From Micromonospora siamensis (GTDB lineage Bacteria > Actinomycetota > Actinomycetes > Mycobacteriales > Micromonosporaceae), in assembly GCF_900090305.1 (NCBI RefSeq), contig NZ_LT607751.1, forward strand, positions 1,860,001 to 1,924,000: a stretch of 64,000 bases of DNA, read 5' to 3'. Below, piece by piece: positions 52,567 through 60,248 of the stretch. The notes beneath the pieces are model-generated. The model was not told where the DNA came from. It did no database searches and saw only the letters and a program-made list of their open reading frames with translations. Each line of letters opens with the position of its first letter. Position 1 is the first letter of the stretch. A program made the position numbers and the translations under genes.

Positions 52567-52902
52567 GCCTGGGCTAGTGTAGAGCTCGAACCAGAAGTCC
52601 GAGACTGGCTGGAGGATTTGCCGACCCCGTACTTCGCGAGGACCGCGTTCTACATCGACCTGCTCGCCGAGCGAGGCGCCCTGCTCGGGGAGCCGTACAC
52701 CAGGCAGCTGGACGGGAAGCTCCGCGAGCTTCGCTTCTATCTGGAGCGCGACGCGGTGCGCGTAACGTACTGGATCGCACCCGACCGGCGGATCATCCTT
52801 CTCACCGTGTTCCGCAAGACGCGGATGCGTGAAGATCGGGAGATCGAGCGGGCTCGGCGGGCGTTGGAGCGCTGTGTCGCCGAGCGGCACAGCGTCAGCT
52901 GA
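52564..52902 (+). CDS. RelE/HigB-type toxin
   Basis: 112 residues with the RelE/ParE-like fold in the Gp49/HigB form: PEVRDWLEDLPTPYFARTAFYIDLLAERGALLGEPYTRQLDGKLRELRFYLERDAVRVTYW and HRVTYWIAPDRRIILLTVFRKTRM-type ending. Basic residues at the end (KTRMREDREIERARR) match the RNA-contact face of HigB. The toxin comes before its antitoxin, the HigBA order. HigB toxins cut mRNA on the ribosome. Confidence 0.85.
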   Translation: MAWASVELEPEVRDWLEDLPTPYFARTAFYIDLLAERGALLGEPYTRQLDGKLRELRFYLERDAVRVTYWIAPDRRIILLTVFRKTRMREDREIERARRALERCVAERHSVS

Positions 52903-52915
52903 GGGGGGCGGAGCG

Positions 52916-53215
52916 ATGAGTGATCGCACCGACTGGAACGACCTGCGTGAGCGGCGGATGGCGGAGCCCGGCGCGGTGGAGGCGTACGACGCTGCCCGCA
53001 TCGCCTTCGAACTCGGTCAGAGCGTACGGAGCCTGCGCGAGCGCAACGGCTGGAGCCAGAGCCAGCTCGCTCTCGCCGCGGGCATGACGCAGTCCGCCGT
53101 GGCCCGCTTCGAGGCCGGCGGCACCGTGCCGACACTGCCGGTCCTCGAACGGCTCGCCCGGGCGCTCAACATGCGGCTCGACGTTCGCTTCTCCCCGGAC
53201 GTCGACGCCGCCTGA
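52916..53215 (+). CDS. XRE-type antitoxin, HigA-like
   Basis: 99 residues; GGGGGGCGGAG precedes the ATG at 52916. The HTH is SVRSLRERNGWSQSQLALAAGMTQSAVARFEAGGTVPTLPVLERLARALNMRL, typical of HigA-like antitoxins that bind the toxin through their N-terminus and autoregulate. It follows the toxin by 13 bases and ends without a clear terminator before the GNAT gene. Confidence 0.88.
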   Translation: MSDRTDWNDLRERRMAEPGAVEAYDAARIAFELGQSVRSLRERNGWSQSQLALAAGMTQSAVARFEAGGTVPTLPVLERLARALNMRLDVRFSPDVDAA

Positions 53216-53273
53216 GTTCGCGCCTCCGGCGCGTCCCGCCCGAATCGTCGAGGCCCGGGGGTTGGATGGCGGC

Positions 53274-53789
53274 ATGGGGGACGTGGGGATCGAGCCGTGG
53301 AGCGAGGACGACCTGGAGTTGCTGCGCCAGCTCAACCAGCCGTCCGTCCGCGCGTACACCGGCGGGACCGAGACCGACGACCAGGTGATCGTCCGGCACG
53401 GCCGTTACCTGCGCGGCCCGGTCCGCGGCGCCGGTCAGATGTTCGCCGTGGTGCTGCTGCCCGAGCGGGTGAAGGTGGGCAGCGTCGGCTACTGGCCCCG
53501 GGTCTGGCACGACGAGCCGGTCTACGAGATGGGCTGGGCGGTGCTCCCCGAGTTCCAGGGGCGGGGGATCGCCACCGCCGCCGTGCGGGCGGTGGTCGAC
53601 GCGGCGCGGGCGCGGGGTGACCGGCGCTGGGCGCACGCGTACCCGTCGGTGGACAATCCGCCGTCGAACGCGGTCTGCCGCAAGGCGGGCTTCGAGCTGG
53701 TCGGCCCGACCGACTTCGAGTACCCGCCGGGGCAGTGGATGCGTTCCAACGACTGGCGTCTGGACCTGACCGGGCCGACGGCGGGCTGA
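53274..53789 (+). CDS. GNAT-family acetyltransferase
   Basis: 171 residues in the RimJ-like branch: DDLELLRQLNQPSVRAYTGG at the start, EMGWAVLPEFQGRGIATAAVRAVVDAAR as the acetyl-CoA pyrophosphate loop (Q/RxxGxG as QGRGIA), and NPPSNAVCRKAGFELVGPTDF near the end. Acceptor unknown. The ATG at 53274 is preferred to a TTG twelve bases earlier. Only 58 bases separate it from the antitoxin. Confidence 0.88.
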   Translation: MGDVGIEPWSEDDLELLRQLNQPSVRAYTGGTETDDQVIVRHGRYLRGPVRGAGQMFAVVLLPERVKVGSVGYWPRVWHDEPVYEMGWAVLPEFQGRGIATAAVRAVVDAARARGDRRWAHAYPSVDNPPSNAVCRKAGFELVGPTDFEYPPGQWMRSNDWRLDLTGPTAG

Positions 53790-53888
53790 ACCGGACCTCG
53801 GCTGCGAGCGGGGCGGAAAAGCGCCCGGCCCACTCGATAGGGTGCGTCCACAAGCGACCCGGTGACTGGGTCGGGGAGGAGTGCATCG

Positions 53889-55127
53889 ATGAGGCGTACC
53901 GGACGCATCGCCATGGTGGCGGTGCTGGTGGCGGCGGCACTGGCCGGCCCGGGCAACCCGGCGCAGGCGGCCGACCCGGCACCGACGAAGATCTCCGCCT
54001 CCGGCTACACCCTGACCACCACCCGCAGCTACGCCGACGCCGACCTGCTGGGCGGGGCGATCGGCGCGGACAGGAAGCGCGGTGTGGACTGGATCCTGGC
54101 CAACGCCAACCGGTCGCTGGAACCGTTGTCCTGCCAGACCGGCAGCGGCAAGGCGATGACCTACCTGGCCAGCCAGGGCACCGGCGAGTACGGCTTCTGC
54201 TGGGACGAGACCGGCACCTCCACCGACGATCCGAGCACCACCACCTGGATCCCGCAGGGCATCACCACCACCGCCGACGCCTACGGCAACCACACCTACG
54301 ACGGCGTGCAGGCCGTCGCCACCACCTGGTACAGCACCGACGCCGGGCACGTGCGGGTGTCGCTGGCACCGGCCGCCGGCTACAGCAGCGGCGCGAAGTA
54401 CCGCCACCTGCTGCTGGTCGACCCCACCTCCGGCGGCAACTTCACCGCTGTCGAGGACTGCCACGCCGGCGGCGCGATGTGGTACGGCACCATGCTCTAC
54501 GTGGCCTGCACCGACCACGTCAAGCTGTTCAGCTGGGACCACCTGTGGAGCGCCGACACCACGTCGTACTGCGCCGACAAGGTCGGCCGCTTCGACGACA
54601 ACGGCACCGTCCGGTTCTGCGCCAGCGGGTACGCGTACGTGATGGCGCAGGTCGGCCAGATCACCCCGGTCAACGCCAACGTCCGGTTCTCGTCGCTCGC
54701 CCTGGACCGGGGCTCGTCGCCGGACAAGATGGTGGTCACCGAGTACTCCACCAGCAACGGCGCGAAGATCTGGCGGTACAACCTGGACTACACCACCCGG
54801 CTGCCCGCCGTGACGGCCCCGTCGACCACCACCGGCGCCTCCGACGTCTGGTCGATGCCGTGGGACAAGGTGCAGGGCGCGGTGACCCACGGGGACAACT
54901 TCTGGTTCCACAGCAGCGGCGGCTCCGACTTCTACGGCAAGCTGCGCTACTGGAACAGCTCCACCGGCAACCCGGTCAAGACGTTCACGGGGGCGCACGG
55001 CGCGGAGGCCATCTCGTACTGGGGTTGGGGTGACGGCGCCGGCGGCCAGCCGGACATGCTGTACACGCTCTCCGAGCACCCCGGTTACCGGGCGGTCATC
55101 GCGATCCGTCAGGGCGACTTCAACTGA
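53889..55127 (+). CDS. Secreted protein of unknown function
   Basis: 412 residues. A Sec signal (MRRTGRIAMVAVLVAAALAGPGNPAQA-ADP) is followed by a mature protein that is beta-rich with repeated patterns (DTTSYCADKVGRFDDNGTVRFCASGYAY, KIWRYNLDYTTRLPAVTAPS), suggesting a beta-propeller. Cysteines fall in pairs, consistent with disulphides. GAGGAG lies eight bases before the ATG. Stand-alone and closed by a terminator. No family is recognised with confidence. Confidence 0.8.
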   Translation: MRRTGRIAMVAVLVAAALAGPGNPAQAADPAPTKISASGYTLTTTRSYADADLLGGAIGADRKRGVDWILANANRSLEPLSCQTGSGKAMTYLASQGTGEYGFCWDETGTSTDDPSTTTWIPQGITTTADAYGNHTYDGVQAVATTWYSTDAGHVRVSLAPAAGYSSGAKYRHLLLVDPTSGGNFTAVEDCHAGGAMWYGTMLYVACTDHVKLFSWDHLWSADTTSYCADKVGRFDDNGTVRFCASGYAYVMAQVGQITPVNANVRFSSLALDRGSSPDKMVVTEYSTSNGAKIWRYNLDYTTRLPAVTAPSTTTGASDVWSMPWDKVQGAVTHGDNFWFHSSGGSDFYGKLRYWNSSTGNPVKTFTGAHGAEAISYWGWGDGAGGQPDMLYTLSEHPGYRAVIAIRQGDFN

Positions 55128-55132
55128 CCGGT

Positions 55133-55169
55133 GGCGCCGGCCGGCTCACGGGTGACGCCGGCCGGCGCC
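55133..55169 (+). terminator. Terminator after the secreted protein
   Basis: GGCGCCGGCCGG (55133-55144) pairs perfectly with 55158-55169 around a 13-base loop, five bases after the stop. Confidence 0.8.
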
Positions 55170-55175
55170 CTCGGG

Positions 55176-55340
55176 TCAGCCCGCCGTGTCCAGCCGGGCG
55201 CGCTGCTCGGCGGTGAGGTCCAGGTCCACCGCGGCGAGGCTCTCCTCGAGCTGCGCCACCGACGAGGCGCCCCCCAGCGGGATCGCCGGCACGTCCCCGC
55301 CCATCAGCCAGGCCAGCACCACCTGGTTGACCGTCGTTCC
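55176..55340 (-). pseudogene. Aldo/keto reductase, C-terminal remnant
   Basis: The last 55 codons of an aldo/keto reductase on the minus strand, TVNQVVLAWLMGGDVPAIPLGGASSVAQLEESLAAVDL in the position of the family's C-terminal NADP-binding helix, ending at the TCA stop complement at 55176. Everything upstream of it, including the catalytic barrel, is missing. The coding trace ends near 55340, where the plus-strand regulator remnant begins. Confidence 0.75.
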
Positions 55341-55699
55341 TGGCCGATGCCGCGTACGGGATTCTGGCCTGGAACCGGCTGGCCGCCCGGTTCGTGGGTG
55401 ACCTCTCGGCCCTACCGGCCGACGAGCGGAACATGATCCGGCACATTTTCGGCCCCGCGCTGGTCACCGAGCTGCTCGGGACCTCACCGCGGTTCGCCGC
55501 CCTGCGGGCGCAGCACGAGGTGGGGGAGCGGCGCCCGACCGTCAAGCGCGTCGACCACCCCGAGCTGGGGCCGCTGGAGTTCGGGTGCCGGGTGCTGCAC
55601 GTGCCGGAGACCGACCAGCGGCTGATCGTCCACGTCGCCGCGCCGGGCTCCCCCACCCGGCAGGTGTTCCGGCGGGTGGGGGAGCGGGTCGACACCTGA
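55337..55699 (+). pseudogene. XRE/MmyB-like regulator, C-terminal remnant
   Basis: About 120 codons, from FLADAAYGILAWNRLAARFVGDLSALPADERNMIRHIF to the stop, the C-terminal half of an MmyB-like ligand domain of an XRE regulator (shares HPELGP with the intact regulator at 46691). No HTH and no start codon of its own; the frame is closed by a TGA at 55328. It abuts the aldo/keto reductase remnant head to head at about 55335-55345, the signature of a deletion that removed both 5' halves and the shared promoter. Confidence 0.75.
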
Positions 55700-55700
55700 C

Positions 55701-56216
55701 TCAGTGTCCCGCCGGTGCGGCGCGGTGCCGGTTGAAGTAGGCCCGGCTGCTGCGCGGGGCGATCAGCAGGATGAACATCAGCGCGGGTACGGCGGCGACC
55801 GCCAGCGCCAGGGGGGAGCCGTTCGCCACCAGTTCGTACGCGCCACCGATCAGCAAGAACACCGTCTCGATGCCGAGGAGCACCAGCAGGATGATCCAGG
55901 CCGTGCGGTTGCCCTGCCGGACCCGCCGCACCAGCACCAGCATCAGTACGTAGAGGGTGATCACCACCGCGAAGACGACGAAGGCGATCGGGTGCACCGG
56001 TGGGTTCCCCTGGACCAGCTCCGAGATGGCGACGACGAAGAACAGGACCGGGCTGACCATGGCCAGACCGATCAGCACCGTGAGCAGGGTGGTCACCTTC
56101 GAGACCGCCCCTGGCAGGTCGGGACTGTCGTGCCGCCGCGCCCAGCGCAACCGGGCCGGTGGCTGGCCGGCCGTCGGGCCCAGGTGTGGCCCCGGCGCGG
56201 TCTGATCCATGCTCAC
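55701..56216 (-). CDS. Hypothetical membrane protein (4 TM)
   Basis: 171 residues: a polar N-terminus with Pro/Arg-rich start, then four hydrophobic helices (VTTLLTVLIGLAMVSPVLFFVVAI, HPIAFVVFAVVITLYVLMLVLV, WIILLVLLGIETVFLLIGG, LALAVAAVPALMFILLI). The pattern resembles small actinobacterial membrane proteins of unknown role. Start is uncertain: GTG at 56216 or ATG at 56210. No partner is adjacent. Confidence 0.7.
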   Translation of the reverse strand: MSMDQTAPGPHLGPTAGQPPARLRWARRHDSPDLPGAVSKVTTLLTVLIGLAMVSPVLFFVVAISELVQGNPPVHPIAFVVFAVVITLYVLMLVLVRRVRQGNRTAWIILLVLLGIETVFLLIGGAYELVANGSPLALAVAAVPALMFILLIAPRSSRAYFNRHRAAPAGH

Positions 56217-56308
56217 GTCTACCCCGCTGCGTCCTCAGTGGATACTTGCTGCGGAGAAGAATACCCGTCGATGGGCCTGGTCATGCCCGGGTTCGCTCCC
56301 GTGTACGC

Positions 56309-56338
56309 GGAAAGGGGGCCCGATCGGGCCCCCTTTCC
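56309..56338. terminator. Perfect 30-bp palindromic terminator
   Basis: Centred on GATC, the arms GGAAAGGGGGCCCGA and its complement are perfect, giving a hairpin usable on both strands. It lies 22 bases after the minus-strand aldo/keto reductase gene. Confidence 0.85.
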
Positions 56339-56360
56339 CTGCGCCGTTGCCGCCGGCCCG

Positions 56361-57212
56361 TTACGCCGGCACGTAGTCGAACGTGTCGGGGTTCGGGCCC
56401 TGCCGGCCGGCCTCACCCTTGTTCAACCCGTCGATCCGCTTCATCGCCGCGTCGTCCAGCGTGAAGTCGAAGATCGCGAAGTTCTCCTCGATCCGCTTCG
56501 GCGTGGTCGACTTCGGGAAGACGATGTCGCCGCGCTGCACGTGCCAGCGGAGCGTCACCTGCGCCGGGGTCCGGCCGACCTGCTGGGCGATGTCGGTGAT
56601 GGTCGGGTCGTCGAGCACCTTGCCCTGCGCGATCGGCGACCAGGCCTCGGTGGGGATGTTGTGGGCCTTGCCGTACGCGCGCACCTCCTCGTTGCCGAAG
56701 TACGGGTGCACCTCGATCTGGTTCACCGCGGGCACCACGTCGGCCTCGGCGGCCAGTCGCTCCAGGTGGGCGACCTGGAAGTTCGAGACACCGATCGACT
56801 TCACCCGGTCGTCGCTCTTGAACTCCTCCAGCACCTTCCAGGTGCTGACGAAGTCGCCGTCGTAGAGGGTGGGCAGCGGCCAGTGGATCAGGAACAGGTC
56901 GAGGTAGTCGAACTTCAACGCCGAGAGGGTCGACTCGAACGCCTTGCGGGCGTCGTCCGGGCGGTGGAAGCCGTTGTTCAGCTTGCTGGTCACGAAGACG
57001 TCGTGGCGGTCCAGGCCGGACTCGCGGATCGCCTGGCCGACCTCGGCCTCGTTGCCGTACATCTCGGCGGTGTCGATGTGCCGGTAGCCGACGTCCAGGG
57101 CCGTGCGTACGGCCTGCACGGTGTCCTTGGGCTCGATCTGGAACACCCCGAAGCCCAGCTGCGGGATGGTGTTGCCGTCGTTGAGGCTGATGTCGGGAAT
57201 CGGGTTCGCCAT
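56361..57212 (-). CDS. Aldo/keto reductase (2,5-diketo-gluconate reductase-like)
   Basis: 283 residues, intact. The catalytic tetrad can be seen: Asp and Tyr in VGYRHIDTAEMYGNEAEVG, Lys in VTSKLNN and His in LIHWPLPTL. VIGVSNFQ-type, PAVNQIEVHPYFG and the Lys-Ser-x-x-x-x-Arg of IVFPKSTTPKRIEEN (NADP-binding) follow. Cytoplasmic NADPH-dependent reductase; the substrate is unknown. The start at 57212 has GGGAGAGAGA upstream. It sits 1.1 kb from the aldo/keto remnant at 55176, so the two are paralogous neighbours. Confidence 0.9.
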   Translation of the reverse strand: MANPIPDISLNDGNTIPQLGFGVFQIEPKDTVQAVRTALDVGYRHIDTAEMYGNEAEVGQAIRESGLDRHDVFVTSKLNNGFHRPDDARKAFESTLSALKFDYLDLFLIHWPLPTLYDGDFVSTWKVLEEFKSDDRVKSIGVSNFQVAHLERLAAEADVVPAVNQIEVHPYFGNEEVRAYGKAHNIPTEAWSPIAQGKVLDDPTITDIAQQVGRTPAQVTLRWHVQRGDIVFPKSTTPKRIEENFAIFDFTLDDAAMKRIDGLNKGEAGRQGPNPDTFDYVPA

Positions 57213-57451
57213 GCCGGCTCTCTCTCCCATCGTCAGGGGCGCCCGGTCAGCTGTGGGGAGCGTTTCCACGCCCGCGCCGGGCACCTGTCACGGCTGCTGT
57301 TCTACCCGCTCGGATCGGATCGTCACAGGTGGGTGAGGTGATCTGGGACATCGGGCGTGAGCGCCGGCCTGGTGCGTCGGTCACTGCCGGCCTGGTCCCG
57401 GCCGCGGGCGAGGCGGCGGCGGACCAGACCGGCGGCATGGCCGTCCGGCGC

Positions 57452-57691
57452 CTACAGACTTGAGAGCGTGGATGACTCACCGCCGGCTCGACGCTCCGAT
57501 GACCTTCGTGACGGCATGGTCGGCCAGCCCGTCGGGGAGCGATCAGTCCGGCGGCCGTCGGCTGCGCCGGCCCAGACCACCGGACGTAGTGCGCCGGCCC
57601 AGATACCGGACATAGTGCGCCGGCCCAGACACCTTGCCCGGACCAGACAGGCCGCCCGCTGGGTGAGTCATCTGTGCTCTCAAGTCTGTAG
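57452..57691. repeat. Inverted-repeat (MITE-like) element, copy 2
   Basis: A 240-bp element in a 963-base intergenic region (57213-58175) that has no other convincing content except the repeats listed here. The 30-bp ends (57452-57481 and 57662-57691) match in 27 positions; the outer 16 bases CTACAGACTTGAGAGC are identical to copy 1 at 9093-9254. Confidence 0.82.
57563..57641. repeat. Tandem 26-27-bp repeat inside element copy 2
   Basis: Three units beginning TGCGCCGGCCCAGA at 57563, 57590 and 57616; the first two match closely including CCGGACRTAG, the third diverges at its 3' end. Copy 1 of the element lacks this, which accounts for most of the size difference. Confidence 0.75.
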
Positions 57692-58175
57692 TCCCCCGAA
57701 GGGCGACCCGCCGCGTCTGCGAGAAGGGCGGGTGTCCCACGCACTCGACCGGCGTGGGCGCGGGGGAGATCCGGCCAGCGGCCTGATGGTCTGGGGCCGG
57801 CCCGGTGGTCTGCGCCGATTGTCCGAATCGCGGGTGACCGGTGGCACCCGGGCGGTGGAATGGCGGCCGGGGCCGGGTCGTTACATCATCTGGACGACCG
57901 CAGCAGCGCCCCCGGCTGCCAGCGCCGATACCTACGGGATCGGGTCGGGCCCCGGAATGATGTGGGGCCGGCGGTCGTTACACATGGTCCGCCGCCACGA
58001 TGGACCCCCTGGTTCGGGTGAGCAGGCTAGAGGCCGGCCGCGATGAGCCCCGCCGGGTCCGTGGCCGTGCCGGACACCCCCCAGACTTTCCCCCCTTGTC
58101 TGAGCGCCTGACGTGGTGCTTGCCCGTCACCCGACCCCCATCGGGTGGCGTGCCAACCCCGAATGGAGCTTTCCC

Positions 58176-58766
58176 ATGAACACGATGCTGACCAAGAGCG
58201 TGCTGGGTATCGCTGGTCTGGCTTTCGCCGGTGGGATGGCCGCCGGCCCGCTGAACCACGCCGACACCACCCCCACCACCGCCGCCCTGACCCCGGTCGC
58301 CGTCGTGCAGGCCGACAAGCCCGACGCCGGCAAGCTGATCCCGCACGGCGTGCAGGGCACCCAGTCGCACATCGATCTGAACGACGAGCAGACCGCGAAT
58401 GTGAAGGCGATCATCGCCGCGACGAAGAAGGCCGGTCTCCCGGAGCGGGCCGCCGTGGTCTCGATCGCCACGAGCCTGCAGGAGTCGAAGCTGGAGAACC
58501 TGGGCCATCTGGGCGACCGCAACGACCACGACTCGCTGGGCCTGTTCCAGCAGCGCCCGTCCAGTGGTTGGGGAACGCCTGAGCAGATCATCGACCCCGA
58601 GTACTCCACCCTGGCGTTCCTGAAGGGTCTGAAGCAGGTCGACGGGTGGCAGGACATGCCGCTGACCGACGCCGCCCAGACGGTGCAGGTGTCGGCCTAC
58701 CCGGATGCGTACGCGCAGTGGGAGCAGCAGGCCGCCGACCTGGTCGCCCAGCACTGGAACAACTGA
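58176..58766 (+). CDS. Secreted transglycosylase-like protein
   Basis: 196 residues. A signal peptide (MNTMLTKSVLGIAGLAFAGGMAAGPLNHA) is followed by a domain with the lysozyme-like/transglycosylase feature SLQESKLENLGHLGDRNDHDSLGLFQQRPSSGWGTPEQI: the Glu of QESKLENL is in the place of the catalytic acid of goose-type and lytic transglycosylases, and GLFQQRPS matches their substrate groove. The C-terminus (QTVQVSAYPDAYAQWEQQA) is typical of an actinobacterial secreted family that I place here by the motif. GGAG precedes the ATG. Probable peptidoglycan-related role. Confidence 0.75.
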   Translation: MNTMLTKSVLGIAGLAFAGGMAAGPLNHADTTPTTAALTPVAVVQADKPDAGKLIPHGVQGTQSHIDLNDEQTANVKAIIAATKKAGLPERAAVVSIATSLQESKLENLGHLGDRNDHDSLGLFQQRPSSGWGTPEQIIDPEYSTLAFLKGLKQVDGWQDMPLTDAAQTVQVSAYPDAYAQWEQQAADLVAQHWNN

Positions 58767-58833
58767 CCGCAGACATGAACGACACGCTGGCCGGCACCCC
58801 TGACGGGCGCCGGCCAGCGGCATGTCCAGCGCA

Positions 58834-58880
58834 GATCTTGGACACTTGCCGTTCGCCACGAACAGAAACCGTCCAAGATC
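58834..58880. repeat. Intergenic hairpin (GATCTTGGAC family)
   Basis: GATCTTGGAC (58834) and GTCCAAGATC (to 58880) are perfect outer arms; GTTCG-CCA-CGAAC forms an inner stem. The same left arm occurs alone at 62213, so it is a family of intergenic repeats. Confidence 0.7.
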
Positions 58881-58945
58881 CGAACCGCCCCGCGCGGGCG
58901 TACCCGAAAACAAGCGCGGCCGACGGACGGCGGCCGACCGTGGCG

Positions 58946-59019
58946 GGCTCGGGGGCGAGCGTCCCCGGCGCAGGGATCAAGCCTGACCGCCCGGAGCCGG
59001 GGACGGTCGCCCCCGAGCC
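58946..59019. terminator. Long GC-rich hairpin before the nuclease stop
   Basis: 24-bp arms (58946-58969 and 58996-59019) with one mismatch around a 26-base loop, four bases beyond the endonuclease stop on the minus strand; probably the terminator for the nuclease gene. Confidence 0.8.
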
Positions 59020-59023
59020 CCGC

Positions 59024-60208
59024 TCAGAGCCCCCAGATGGCAGCAGCCCACTCCGGATGATCGATGAACGGATTGCGGTTCCCCTGCCAGCGCTCGTAGA
59101 TCCGCTGGTTGCGACGCTGCTCGAAGGCGTCAGGCGGGTCGAGCTTGTTCCAGGCGAGCAGCACCGAGATCCGGCCCAGGTACGGTGCGGTGCCGTTGGT
59201 GACGGAGTCGTTCATCTCCAGGTCGGGCCAGCCGTCGTCGCCCTCGTAGCGGACCGCCATGTACATGATCATGCGGGCGACGTCGCCCTTGACGGCGTTG
59301 CGCGGCTCGAAGGAGTCCCCGTCGGTGTAGCAGCCGGGCGCCTCGGCGACCGCGCTGCCGCCGGCGTCGAAGTCCTTGTTGCCGCGCAGCGAGTTGACCG
59401 ACACGTCCTCGGGGCGCAGGTGGTGCACGTCGGTGCCGGGGCCGGTGGTGGTGCCGAAGTCGCCGTGTGACTTGGCCCAGACGTGCTCGCGGTTCCAGTC
59501 GTCCACGCCGCCGCCGTTGAGCGTCTTGCTCTGGGAGCGTCCGGTGTAGAGCAGGATGACGTTGTTGGCGTTGGCCGGGTCCTGGTCGGTGTCCTTGAGC
59601 GCCTCCCAGACCTGGTCGTAGCTGAGCTTCGTCTGGGTCCGGATGATCGCGTGCAGCGAGCTGCGCAGGGCGGTGCCGGTCTTGCCGACCGCCGTGGCGT
59701 AGTAGGTCGAGTCGTACGGGCCGGTCGTCGAGGTGGCGGTGGGGGTCGGTGAGGGCGACGGCGAGGTGCCGCCGCCGAGGGCCATCGCGGTCGGGCTCTT
59801 CAGGCCGCCGTGGCTGAAGTACGCGGTCAGCGTCCCGGTGGCGGTGACCTGCCTGCCGCGCAGCGTCGGGTTGGTGAGCAGGCCGAAGTTGGCCCGGTAC
59901 GCGGTGGTGACCTGGACGTAGAGCATCCGGGCGGTGCTGGTCTCGGTCGCGGTGTCGGCGATGGCGATCGCGGTGTCGGCGGTGTAGTTGCTCGTGATCA
60001 CCGTGGTCGAGGCGGTCGGCTGGCCGATGACGTAACCGGTGACCGTGGCGGTCCGGCCGTCCTGGGCGGCGAGGGCCTGCGCCACGGTCAACGTGGTCGC
60101 CGCCGATGCCTGGCTGGCCACCACGACGGGGGTGGTGACGGTGACGGCCAGCACGAACGCCGTGATCAGGCGCCCGGGTCGCGAGCGGGTGACGCTCTTT
60201 ATATTCAT
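59024..60208 (-). CDS. Secreted endonuclease I with N-terminal OB-like domain
   Basis: 394 residues. A Sec signal ending ASQASA-ATT, then a small OB-like domain (LTVAQALAAQDGRTATVTGYVIGQPTASTTVITSNYTADTAIAIADT, the DUF6359 kind), a Ser/Thr/Pro linker, then the endonuclease I domain with the beta-beta-alpha metal site: DDWNREHVWAKSHGDFG (catalytic His) and DVHHLRPEDVSVNSLRGN (second motif with metal ligands). Extracellular non-specific nuclease. The start at 60208 is a clear signal peptide start. It lies next to the LysR gene in the same direction. Confidence 0.88.
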   Translation of the reverse strand: MNIKSVTRSRPGRLITAFVLAVTVTTPVVVASQASAATTLTVAQALAAQDGRTATVTGYVIGQPTASTTVITSNYTADTAIAIADTATETSTARMLYVQVTTAYRANFGLLTNPTLRGRQVTATGTLTAYFSHGGLKSPTAMALGGGTSPSPSPTPTATSTTGPYDSTYYATAVGKTGTALRSSLHAIIRTQTKLSYDQVWEALKDTDQDPANANNVILLYTGRSQSKTLNGGGVDDWNREHVWAKSHGDFGTTTGPGTDVHHLRPEDVSVNSLRGNKDFDAGGSAVAEAPGCYTDGDSFEPRNAVKGDVARMIMYMAVRYEGDDGWPDLEMNDSVTNGTAPYLGRISVLLAWNKLDPPDAFEQRRNQRIYERWQGNRNPFIDHPEWAAAIWGL

Positions 60209-60248
60209 GAACGGCGATGTTAGTCGGGCGGGGGTGAACTGCGGGAGA

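Noticed and set aside
57357..58046. A plus-strand protein of about 229 residues in the gap after the aldo/keto reductase
   Set aside because: It runs through the inverted-repeat element and its tandem array and has no ribosome site or recognisable fold.
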